From assembly GCA_017501665.1 (NCBI GenBank), contig JAFVWM010000038.1, positions 133,252 through 197,251 of the forward strand: a stretch of 64,000 bases of DNA, read 5' to 3'. This document shows positions 8,079 to 16,487 of this stretch, piece by piece (position 1 is the stretch's first letter; every line of letters starts with the position of its first letter). A model generated the notes under the pieces. The model was not told the origin of the DNA. It searched no databases and worked only from the letters and a program-made list of their open reading frames with translations. Made by a program: the position numbers and the translations under genes. Source of the DNA: Alphaproteobacteria bacterium (GTDB lineage Bacteria; Pseudomonadota; Alphaproteobacteria; RF32; CAG-239).

Positions 8079-9364
8079 GCCCGAAGAAAATATTTATAGT
8101 ATCCCAATCCGAGATTACACATGTTGTTGGTGGCGCAATTACCATAACAATAAATATGTGCAATTTTTTAGTAAAAGCAGGATATGAAGTATATTGTATT
8201 TGTTCTGACGAAATTAATGGTAAGCCCCAACAAATTGATGAAAAAGTAAATTTTATCAATTTGGCATACAAATATAGAGGTCAATCATTTTTTAAAGCGA
8301 TAAATAAGTTGGCAGACGATGTTAAACCGGATTTGTTTATATTTTTCTTTTCATTTTTATACGAGAGTGCACAATTATCAGCTGGTTATATCAATATTCC
8401 TAAAGTGATAATGTTTCACTCAAGGCCTGATTTTTATTTTCAAGACAATTGCGACAAACTGAAAGAACTATATTCTTGTGATAAAAATATTATATCACAA
8501 ATCTTGTTTGACAGCTATAAATCATTATTGCCTGATTTTATAAGGAATAGAAATGTTATAACCATTCCAAACGGTGTAAAAACAATTGATAAAACAATAA
8601 ATACAGACATTGAACATAAAAAAATCATATATTTATCACGCATTGATTGTTGGAAAGGCTTAGAATTTTTAATCAACTCTTTTAAGTTGATTGCACAAAA
8701 ATATCCTGATTGGTCAATTGATATTTATGGTCAGTCACAACCGGAAGAATATGTAAATGAACTAAAATGTTTAGTAAAAAAATTAAAGCTTGAAAAACAA
8801 ATAAATTTTCAAGGAATAACAAGAAATCCTATAGAAACAATGATGAACTATGATTTTTGTGTATTTCCCTCATATTTTGAAGGATTTCCTATGGGGTTAA
8901 TTGAATCATTAAGTGTCGGATTACCTTGTATCGGTTTAGAAGAATGTTCCGGAGTTAATGAAATAATATCAGACGGTGAAAACGGATTTTTAGCACAAGA
9001 AGATTACGCAGACTTTTCTCAAAAAATAGAAGCCTTAATAAAAGACAAAGAGCTTAGAGAAAAAATGAGCCAAAAAGCTAAGCAAACAGCCGATAAATAT
9101 GATAAGAAACAGATTGATGAAAAATGGCTCTCTGTAATCAAAAATCTATTAAACAATGAGGCAATAAGTATAGAACAAACCCCGGATGTTAAAGGTAAGA
9201 AGTTATTTCCATTGGCTAAGATACAACAAATGTATAAACAGCAACACAAAAAATACATAAAGCCTTGGGATTATATCTTTTCTATCAAAAATTCTCAAAA
9301 TAAAAAACGCAAAATTATAACTGTTCTCGGTCTTCAAATTAAATTTAAAAGGAAGAGAAAATGA
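8075..9364 (+). CDS. Glycosyltransferase family 4
   Basis: This 429-aa GT-B retaining transferase is likely to add a sugar in capsule or O-antigen synthesis. The N-terminal domain has the Gly-rich TEITHVVGGAITIT-type loop. The C-terminal Rossmann half begins at KKIIYLSRIDCWKGLEFLI, and the donor-binding E-x7-E motif sits in YFEGFPMGLIESLSVG near residue 275. The last 60 residues are basic and end in KRKIITVLGLQIKFKRKRK, the tail motif shared across this operon. It is joined to both neighbours by ATGA overlaps. Confidence 0.92.
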   Translation: MSPKKIFIVSQSEITHVVGGAITITINMCNFLVKAGYEVYCICSDEINGKPQQIDEKVNFINLAYKYRGQSFFKAINKLADDVKPDLFIFFFSFLYESAQLSAGYINIPKVIMFHSRPDFYFQDNCDKLKELYSCDKNIISQILFDSYKSLLPDFIRNRNVITIPNGVKTIDKTINTDIEHKKIIYLSRIDCWKGLEFLINSFKLIAQKYPDWSIDIYGQSQPEEYVNELKCLVKKLKLEKQINFQGITRNPIETMMNYDFCVFPSYFEGFPMGLIESLSVGLPCIGLEECSGVNEIISDGENGFLAQEDYADFSQKIEALIKDKELREKMSQKAKQTADKYDKKQIDEKWLSVIKNLLNNEAISIEQTPDVKGKKLFPLAKIQQMYKQQHKKYIKPWDYIFSIKNSQNKKRKIITVLGLQIKFKRKRK

Positions 9365-11955
9365 AAGTATCAATAGTAATTCCAGTATATAATGCCGTTG
9401 AAAAGTTAGATAATTGTTTAAAATCTCTTTTAGCATCAGTTGAGAATGATAATGATTATGAGATAATAGCCATTAATGACTGTTCTACAGATAATGTTAT
9501 TGATGTTTTAGATAAGTATAATATTAAAGTTTTCCATAATAAAACAAATTTGGGATTTATTAAAACGTCAAATAAAGGAATAAAATTAGCAACTGGTGAC
9601 ATTATTATATTATTAAATAGTGATACAGTTGTTCCAATGAATTTTTTGCCAAGAGTTAGACAATGTTTTTTACAAAATGAAGACTGTGCATTTGCAGCTC
9701 CATGGGGAGGAGATGATGAAATTAATTATGATAAACAAATTAGTTTAGCTAATTTGGATAATTTTATTTATAAAAACTGGGACGGAAAATATTATAAGTC
9801 AGTTACTGTTCATGGCTTTTGTTTTTGTATGAGAGCAAGTGTTTTGAAAGAAATAGGTTATTTGGATGAAATATATGGGAAGGGATATTTTGAAGAGCAG
9901 GATATATGTGTAAGAGCTTTATCAAGAGGGTATTCTAATTATTTTATTTCAAATATGTATGTTTTACACCATCATTGCAGTTCTTTTGGATCTTCAACAA
10001 GAGAGATATATATAAAACAGAATCAAAAAATATTTGAAGAGCGGTGGGATGCTTTTATTAAGGAATATCGTAAACAAAACAGAAATATTTTGTTTAAACG
10101 AAAAAAAGTTATAAGTGCATGGTTCCCATTAGAAACAAGATTTCTTGCAAAATCTATTTTGTTTCTTAAAAGCTTGTGTAAGAAAAAGGTATTAAGTAAT
10201 TTACAAAATTATTTTGAAGAAAAGTATAATAATTTATTCTTTGTTAGTTTAAAGAAAGTTAGTGAAAACTTAAAATTAAGTGTAATTGTACCTGTATATA
10301 ATGAAAAACCTGAATATATCGAACGAGCAATAGCATCATTAAACAATCAACTTTTTCAAAATATTGAAATAATAATTGTTGATGATGGCTCCAAAAATGA
10401 AGAAACAATTAAATATCTTAATAATATAAATCAAGAAAATATAAAGATTTTTCATAAAGAAAATGGTGGGCTAGGAAGTGCTTGAAACTATGGTATTCAA
10501 CAAGCATCAGGTGACATTTTAAGTTTTTTGGACGCAGATGATTGGGTAGAAAAAGATTTTTACTCCAAACTTATGTATGATTTAACAAATAAAAAAACAG
10601 ATATTGCTTGTGGTGTTTTAATATGTGACGGCAAAAGTTTTGATAAATTTCCGCGATATATTGCTTCTACTGTTCAAGAAAAATTAAAATATATAAATAA
10701 TGGTTCTGTTTGCTCAAAAATATTTAAAAAAGAACTATTCTCTAATATTCAGTTTCCTGAAGATAAATTGTATTTTGAAGATAATCCGGTATTATTAAAG
10801 ATTTTATGTAATGCCAATAAAGTTTCTTTTAATCCTAGTGCTAAATATATTTATTTTATAAATGAGGCATCAATAACAAGGAATAAAGATTATTCTAAAG
10901 AACAAAAAAGAATTAATGATAGCATGATTATTCTTGATAAAATTAAAGAATGGGCTTCTAGTTATAATAAAGAAATATATGACTTAATTATGATGACTAT
11001 TGGAAAAATATTATTTATACCAACACTTTATGCTAAAGATCCGAGTTATTGTCAAAAAATAAAAAAAATATATAATGAACAACAAATAAATCAATTGGTA
11101 ATGCCTAACAATATGTTTATTCAGAATATTTTTTCAATAAAGAAAACAAAAGATAAAAAATATAGAATTGTAACAATATTAGGATTAAAGTTTAAGATTT
11201 GTAGAAATGTAAAAGAAATATATGATATTGTTTACTCTATAGGATCCGATTGTGGTTGTGCAAGCAATTTAATTAAATTTGATTTGAGAAAAACTTCAGG
11301 ACCATTTGATTGGTTACGAGAGGCTTCTTTTGAGCAAAGATTTAATGTTTTAATGACTGATTTTAAGGATTTTCTAAATAAAGATGATTTGAAGTTTATG
11401 GAAAAAGACCATAATGCCAAATTACAAGATAACGTGTGTGATTATTACTATAATAAAAGAACTAATTTTGAATTTTTGCATGATTTTAAAGCCGGCAAGA
11501 GTTTAGATGAAACATTTTATGATGTAAAAGAAAAATATACTCGAAGGATTAATCGATTTATTGATAATATTCTTAATAAGAAAAGAATATTGCTGGTATG
11601 GTACTCTTTATATGAACAGCTTGATTATGATTTGATTTTAAAATGTCATAAAATGTATTGTGAAAAAGTTAATAAAGCCGTGGATTTGCTTATTGTTGAA
11701 AATGATGAATCGATTAAAGAAGATATGCTTAACATTATAAAGTTAAATAGCAATATCTTTATTTATAGAGGAAAGTTTAAGGATAATATATCACTTGTTG
11801 ACGGAAGTTATAAACAATGTAAAAAAGTTTTTTCTAACTTTTACTTAAAAGAAAATACACGCTTAATAAAAAAGTTTTTCTGTATTAAACGGTCTGCAAG
11901 ATATAAAGTTATCAAAATTTTTGGAATAAAAATTAAAATAAAAAGAAAATACTAA
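9361..11955 (+). pseudogene. Giant glycosyltransferase (GT2-GT2-DUF1796) interrupted by one in-frame TGA
   Basis: A single frame of 864 codons is broken only at codon 375 (TGA, 10483-10485). Domain order: GT2 at residues 1-240 (VSIVIPVYNA, LNSDT, EEQDICVRA); a second GT2 at about 303-600 (LSVIVPVYNE, FLDADDWV); a tail with IVTILGLKFKI; DUF1796 papain-like domain at about 622-830 (YSIGSDCGCASNL, SGPFDWLR); and a second tail ending FGIKIKIKRKY. The stop falls in GLGSA-stop-NYGI, where family 2 normally has Arg, so CGA to TGA is the simplest event. Without readthrough, the product is one GT2 plus half of another. Restart at 10528 is poor, since there is no ribosome site and it would begin mid-domain. 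Confidence 0.85.
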
Positions 11956-11970
11956 CAAAGGAATAAAAAA

Positions 11971-12915
11971 ATGAATATTTTAATTACTGGTGGTGCTGGC
12001 TTTATTGGTTCTTCGTTAGCAGATAAATTAATAGCAGATGGACACAAGATAGTAGTTGTTGATAACTTTAATGATTATTATGACGTCAAGATAAAGTGGC
12101 AAAATGTTTCAGCAAATATGGCAAATGAAAACTATAAGCTTTGCGTCGCTGATATTGAAAATAAAGATGCCTTAAGGAAAATATTCGAAGAGAACCAAAT
12201 AGATTGTGTTGTTCACTTAGCCGGACGTGCCGGAGTGCGCCCATCAATCGAAGCTCCTGAATTATATGTTAAATCAAATATTTTAGGAACGGTTCATATT
12301 TTAGAACTTATGAAAGATTTTGGTGTAAAAAAACTTGTGTTTGCATCATCTTCTTCTGTTTATGGAAACTGCAAAGCTGATAAGTTTTCAGAAGATTTAA
12401 ATGTTAGAGAGCCTATATCGCAATATGCTGCTAGTAAATCATCAGATGAGCAATTTGCTTATACATACTCCAAATTATATGGAATGAATATAGTTTGTTT
12501 GCGTTTCTTTACCGTTTATGGTCCACGCCAACGACCAGATTTGGCAATCAATAAATTTACTAATTTGATTAAAAATGGCAAACCAATACCTATGTACGGT
12601 AATGGTACAACAATGCGAGATTATACCTTTATTGAAGATATTATTCAAGGAATTAAAGGTGCAATAGCTTATAATAAAACGCCGTATGAAATTATTAATT
12701 TGGGCGGTGGTGAGCCTATAACATTGAAACGAATGATTGAGACAATAGAAAAAGTTTTAGGGCAGAAAGCTATTATTGAACAATTACCAATGCAAGCAGG
12801 AGATGTTGATAAAACAGTTTGTGATTGGAGCAAAGCTCAAAAACTTTTAGGCTATAAACCTCAAACAACATTTGAAGATGGAATTAAAAAATTTATTGAA
12901 TGGAGTAACAAATGA
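11971..12915 (+). CDS. NAD-dependent sugar epimerase, UDP-glucuronate 4-epimerase-like
   Basis: This 314-aa extended short-chain dehydrogenase would interconvert UDP-sugar epimers to supply a precursor for the polysaccharide. The NAD loop is GGAGFIGS (residues 7-14), followed by VVDNFNDYYD. The conserved GRAGVRPS is characteristic of UDP-glucuronate epimerases. The catalytic set is SSSSVYG with Tyr-x3-Lys in QYAASK. RFFTVYGPRQRPDLA and the substrate-binding MRDYTFIEDI complete the match. The ribosome site AAAGGA lies eight bases upstream. The next gene overlaps it by four bases. Substrate specificity (GlcA versus Glc/GlcNAc) is inferred from motifs only. Confidence 0.88.
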   Translation: MNILITGGAGFIGSSLADKLIADGHKIVVVDNFNDYYDVKIKWQNVSANMANENYKLCVADIENKDALRKIFEENQIDCVVHLAGRAGVRPSIEAPELYVKSNILGTVHILELMKDFGVKKLVFASSSSVYGNCKADKFSEDLNVREPISQYAASKSSDEQFAYTYSKLYGMNIVCLRFFTVYGPRQRPDLAINKFTNLIKNGKPIPMYGNGTTMRDYTFIEDIIQGIKGAIAYNKTPYEIINLGGGEPITLKRMIETIEKVLGQKAIIEQLPMQAGDVDKTVCDWSKAQKLLGYKPQTTFEDGIKKFIEWSNK

Positions 12916-14048
12916 AAGTTATTAGTAAAATTAAACATTCAAATGGAAAAAGAGAAATACATTTATTTGGGAAAAAAATTTTTTCTTATAAAAAAATAAA
13001 AAAATATTTATACAATGGTTGCGATACATTATCCTATTATGAAAAAGCTTTAATAAAAAAATCTCCATTGTGGGATCCTTTGTGGTATATTAGAAAATAT
13101 CACAATGATATGAACCTAGAAAACTCATTAAATTACTGGATTACTCAAGGATATAAGAATAATGAGGATCCATCACCATTGGTAGATGTAAAATATCTTA
13201 ACAAAATATTAGAAAATAATTTTACACCTCAAATTCTTATTACGTATCTTATGCATAATGCACCGTTTTCATTGACTAACAAAAATGGATATAAATCAGA
13301 TAATGACAAACAAAGAATTGCAGACTATCTTGAATACAAAAAAAATAGAAAAAGTAAGTCGGTAGTTTATACATGTATTACAAATGACTATGATGATATT
13401 AGAGAAATTGCTGCCTTAAAAGTAATTAATAAAGATTGGGATTATGTTTGTTTTACTGATAACAAAAAAGATATTGAGCAAAAACAAATTGGTATATGGG
13501 ATATTAGGCCACTGGAGTTTGACAAGTTAGATAATACAAGAAACAATCGTTGGCATAAACTAAATCCACATTTATTATTTCCTGATTATGATGAAAGCTT
13601 GTATATTGATGCAAATATAAATATAATTTCTGACTATATTTTTAATTTAATAGAAGAAAAAAAATCTAATTTTCTTGTACCAAAACATTTTAAAAATGTT
13701 TGTATTTATAGTGAATATGATAATGTTATGAGTGCAAATTTAGATGTAAAAGAAAAAATTCTTGCGGAGCTTGATATAATAAAGAAAGATAATATGCCCA
13801 GAAATTACGGCTTCTGTGAAAATAATATTTTATATAGAAAACATAATGAAAAAACTATAAAACATATTGATGAGCAATGGTGGAAAATGGTATATAAATA
13901 TGCAAAAAGAGATCAGCTATCGTTGGCTTATTTGTTATGGAAAAATAAAATATTAATTGAAAGTATAACTTTTGAAAATGCAAGATTGTCTGTTGATAAT
14001 TTTTGCGTGTTTGGTCATAGAAAGGATAGAATATTAGAGGAAAAATAA
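12912..14048 (+). CDS. DUF616-family glycosyltransferase-like protein
   Basis: In this 378-aa protein the central and C-terminal part matches the DUF616 (TOD1/MUCI70-like) glycosyltransferase group: VVYTCITNDYDDIREI, DWDYVCFTDN, NRWHKLNPHLLFPDYDESLY and the DXN-like YIDANI. The N-terminus carries the operon's basic motif (KREIHLFGKKIFSYKKIKK), followed by a segment, SPLWDPLWYIRKYHNDM, that resembles short modules found ahead of other capsule enzymes. It is coupled to the epimerase by an ATGA overlap. The reaction is unknown; a transfer step or chain modification is likely. Confidence 0.75.
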   Translation: MKVISKIKHSNGKREIHLFGKKIFSYKKIKKYLYNGCDTLSYYEKALIKKSPLWDPLWYIRKYHNDMNLENSLNYWITQGYKNNEDPSPLVDVKYLNKILENNFTPQILITYLMHNAPFSLTNKNGYKSDNDKQRIADYLEYKKNRKSKSVVYTCITNDYDDIREIAALKVINKDWDYVCFTDNKKDIEQKQIGIWDIRPLEFDKLDNTRNNRWHKLNPHLLFPDYDESLYIDANINIISDYIFNLIEEKKSNFLVPKHFKNVCIYSEYDNVMSANLDVKEKILAELDIIKKDNMPRNYGFCENNILYRKHNEKTIKHIDEQWWKMVYKYAKRDQLSLAYLLWKNKILIESITFENARLSVDNFCVFGHRKDRILEEK

Positions 14049-14049
14049 T

Positions 14050-15015
14050 ATGACTAAATATAAATATTTATGTCTTTTTGCAGGATATAGTGCAAAAGGT
14101 AAAATTGAGGAATATGTAATAAAATATATTTCAGAATTATCTAAATTTGCCGATGTACATTATATGGCTGATTGTGATGTTGAAGAGCAAGAATTGCTTA
14201 AATTAAAACAAATAATAAAAAGTGCAAAAGCTCAAAGACACAAACGTTATGATTTTGGGTCTTGGGGATTAATGTATAAATCATTTTCTAGAGAAGAATT
14301 GGCATCATATGATTTCTTAATATTAGCAAATGATAGTTGTTATGCTCCTTTGTTTTCTTTTGATGAGATGTTTAATGAAATGGAAAAAAGAGATTGTGAT
14401 TTTTGGGGGTGTACAGAAAATAATCTAATTAAAGATAGACATATACAAAGTTATTTTTCTGTATATTCGAAAGAAGTTTTTACATCTCCAGAATTTATCA
14501 ATTTTTTTAATAATATAAATGAAGAGGTTGATCAAAAAACAGTTGTTGAAAAATATGAAGTAGGAATAAGTAAATTATTGGTTAGTTTAGGTTATAAATA
14601 CTCATCTTATATTGATAATAAATTTTTAATTTCTTCCAATGTTAAAGATTTATTAGAAGCAAGGACCCCATTCTTAAAAGTAAAATTATTTACGTGTCCT
14701 GGATATTCAATAAATTATCAAAAATATAAAGATTTTGAATTGTTAGATTTAGTAAAAAGTAAATCTAATTATAATACATCATTAATTACAAAACATTTAG
14801 ATTATTTAAGCAAAGAATATTTTAATAAATTAGATGAAGAAAATAAAAATATATTATTTTATGAAGAAAAGAAATTTTTATTTGGAGCTCTTAAGTTTGT
14901 TAATTATTCTAATAAAAGAAAATATTATATGTTTGGAAAAAAGTTTTTAAGTTTAAAAATAAGGGGTAAAAATAATGAATATACTAAATATCAAAAAACA
15001 AGGTTCAAGGCATAA
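14050..15015 (+). CDS. RgpF-like (rhamnan synthesis protein F) family protein
   Basis: This 321-aa protein shows the RgpF domain (PF05045) pattern: KYLCLFAGYSAKGKIEEYVI, then HKRYDFGSWGLMYK, YDFLILANDSCYAPLFSFDE and DFWGCTENN. In streptococci this family takes part in rhamnose-polysaccharide assembly as a glycosyltransferase. The C-terminus is basic with KRKYYMFGKKFLSLKIRGK, the tail motif of this locus. GAGG lies eight bases before the start. The end overlaps the next gene by 41 bp in another frame, an unusually long overlap that suggests the tail was added by local recombination. Confidence 0.8.
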   Translation: MTKYKYLCLFAGYSAKGKIEEYVIKYISELSKFADVHYMADCDVEEQELLKLKQIIKSAKAQRHKRYDFGSWGLMYKSFSREELASYDFLILANDSCYAPLFSFDEMFNEMEKRDCDFWGCTENNLIKDRHIQSYFSVYSKEVFTSPEFINFFNNINEEVDQKTVVEKYEVGISKLLVSLGYKYSSYIDNKFLISSNVKDLLEARTPFLKVKLFTCPGYSINYQKYKDFELLDLVKSKSNYNTSLITKHLDYLSKEYFNKLDEENKNILFYEEKKFLFGALKFVNYSNKRKYYMFGKKFLSLKIRGKNNEYTKYQKTRFKA

Positions 15016-15940
15016 GGTTTATTTATTTGGAAAGAAGGTATTATCGTATAAAGGAAAACGGAGTAAATTCGAAAATATTTATGCAAGAAGATTTGATAAT
15101 TTAACTATGGATGAAAAAATATATATCATCAAACATCAATTCAAGGAAACGGCGGAATATGAATTAAATTTAGACAAGCCTCAAACTTTTAATGAAAAGT
15201 TGCAATGGTTAAAGTTATTTAATGAAGATCCAAATATTACCATAGCAGCGGGAAAAGACACAGCTAAAGAATATGTAAAAAAAGTTATTGGCGAAGAATA
15301 CGTTGTTCCCAATATTGCAATATATTCTTCCGTTGATGAAATTGATTTTGATAAGTTACCAAATGAATTTGTTTTGAAAGTTAATTGGGGATCCGGGCAA
15401 AACATCATTGTAAGAGATAAAAAAACGGCGAACATTAAAGAAATTAAGGAAAAGCTGAATCATTGGATGCAGCCTACTTCTAATCATTACTTTTTTTCTT
15501 TTGAATTTAGCTACAAAAACATTATTCCAAAAATCGTTTGTGAGCCATATATTGGTGAATTAAAAGATAATTTGACTTGTTATAAAGTATTTAATTTCGG
15601 TTCAAAGCCGTATCTAATACAAGCAGTTTTTGATGATAAAACAAGCTATGAAACCATCAACTATTATGACTTGAATTGGAATAAATTGGATTTAAGGCAA
15701 AATTTTCCCAATAATCTTAAGACAATGCCAGCGCCAAAAAATCTTAAAAAGATGTTGGAATTAGCTGAGAAATTAGCTGAACCATTTCCATATTTCGTCA
15801 GAACGGATTTTTATGAAATTGGCGATAAAATTTTGTTCAGTGAATTCACCTTCTTTTCTGATAATGGAATGGCAGCTTTTCATCCTAAAAATTGGGATCA
15901 AAAACTCGGCGATTTGATAAAATTACCAAATATAGTGTAA
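14975..15940 (+). CDS. TupA-like ATP-grasp protein
   Basis: This 321-aa protein of the TupA-like ATP-grasp family (PF14305) is found in teichuronopeptide, capsule and O-antigen loci, where it probably ligates an amino acid or similar group to the sugar chain. It shows ARRFDNLTMDEKIYIIKHQF, KPQTFNEKLQWLKLF, FVLKVNWGSGQNIIVRDK (nucleotide loop) and the acidic end DFYEIGDKILFSEFTFFSDN. The N-terminus carries the locus motif HKVYLFGKKVLSY. GGGG lies nine bases upstream of the start, inside the preceding gene. In the same frame, directly after the TAA, lies another tail-like sequence (see 15941). Confidence 0.82.
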   Translation: MNILNIKKQGSRHKVYLFGKKVLSYKGKRSKFENIYARRFDNLTMDEKIYIIKHQFKETAEYELNLDKPQTFNEKLQWLKLFNEDPNITIAAGKDTAKEYVKKVIGEEYVVPNIAIYSSVDEIDFDKLPNEFVLKVNWGSGQNIIVRDKKTANIKEIKEKLNHWMQPTSNHYFFSFEFSYKNIIPKIVCEPYIGELKDNLTCYKVFNFGSKPYLIQAVFDDKTSYETINYYDLNWNKLDLRQNFPNNLKTMPAPKNLKKMLELAEKLAEPFPYFVRTDFYEIGDKILFSEFTFFSDNGMAAFHPKNWDQKLGDLIKLPNIV

Positions 15941-16080
15941 TTGTACTTAGATAATAAAAATAGGTATAAAAGTAAGATATTTGATATTCCTATTATTAAA
16001 ATTAAAAATGAAGAAAAAGATTACCATACAATAAAAAAAATTTATATACTTGGTATTCCTGTTTGGAGGAAACATTGCTA
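15941..16080 (+). pseudogene. Orphan LGIP tail directly in frame after the ATP-grasp stop
   Basis: Starting at the codon after the TAA of the ATP-grasp gene, the same frame stays open for 45 codons (LYLDNKNRYKSKIFDIPIIK and onward) and ends in IKKIYILGIPVWRKHC-stop. The ending is a textbook polysaccharide-enzyme tail. It has no own start codon. Either it is the remains of another transferase whose body was lost, or the ATP-grasp gene once ran on through a former sense codon. Confidence 0.55.
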
Positions 16081-16194
16081 AATAAACTAAAACAATCCTC
16101 CCTAATTCAAAACTACTCTAAAATATATCCTTATGTAAAGCCATATTGGATTATCCGCTCCGAACCAAGTTGGTTCGCCTCAAAACAACACTAT

Positions 16195-16236
16195 CCAACA
16201 AAAAAATCCTCCATAAAAGGAGGACTTTTTTGTTGG
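16195..16236 (+). terminator. Operon-end terminator, repeated element
   Basis: The stem CCAACAAAAAAATCCTCC / GGAGGACTTTTTTGTTGG pairs over 18 bp with one mismatch around an ATAAAA loop. The right arm includes six T's. It closes the polysaccharide operon. Identical hairpins recur at 21713, 22592 and 22797. An upstream flanking block (CCGCTCCGAACCAAGTTGG) is repeated with it. Confidence 0.75.
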
Positions 16237-16487
16237 CTGGCCAACTCTGGTAATACACGGACTAAAACAACCTCGATTTTTAAAAAATCGAAGTTGTGTT
16301 TCATTAAGTGACATTGATGTCAGTTAATCGAATACAAAAAAGAATGCCCGCTTCTGTAGATGGAGATCCCTGCCTTAGGATATCCTCTCCTTATTACAAA
16401 CAACATGATTTTGATATATTTTTCTATTGCTGTATTCCAAATATTTTTTTATAATGCAAACATGTCGTTTTTAAAAGGGGTGGCATT
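16237..16487. other. Intergenic region between polysaccharide operon and VIT/vWA gene
   Basis: It contains an inverted repeat around CTCGATTTTTAAAAAATCGAAG (16272-16293) and a GGAGATCC...GGATATCCTCTCC stem (about 16362-16390). The latter could be a second terminator or leader structure ahead of the promoter. A short ORF running across 16063-16311 is repeat sequence and is not called. Confidence 0.45.
16427..16455 (+). promoter_or_regulatory. Promoter for the VIT/vWA Cys-repeat protein
   Basis: TTGCTG (16427-16432) and a perfect TATAAT (16450-16455) are separated by exactly 17 bp, 33 bp upstream of the start codon. AAAAGGGG follows as ribosome site. Confidence 0.6.

Noticed and set aside
9361..11955. 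Possible reassignment of UGA to a sense codon
   Set aside because: Genes at 2041, 40519 and 48286 end in TGA at family-expected lengths, and the position expects Arg, not Trp. A CGA to TGA change is simpler.
16063..16311. 82-codon ORF after the polysaccharide operon
   Set aside because: It crosses the tail fragment and the terminator repeat; no protein character.
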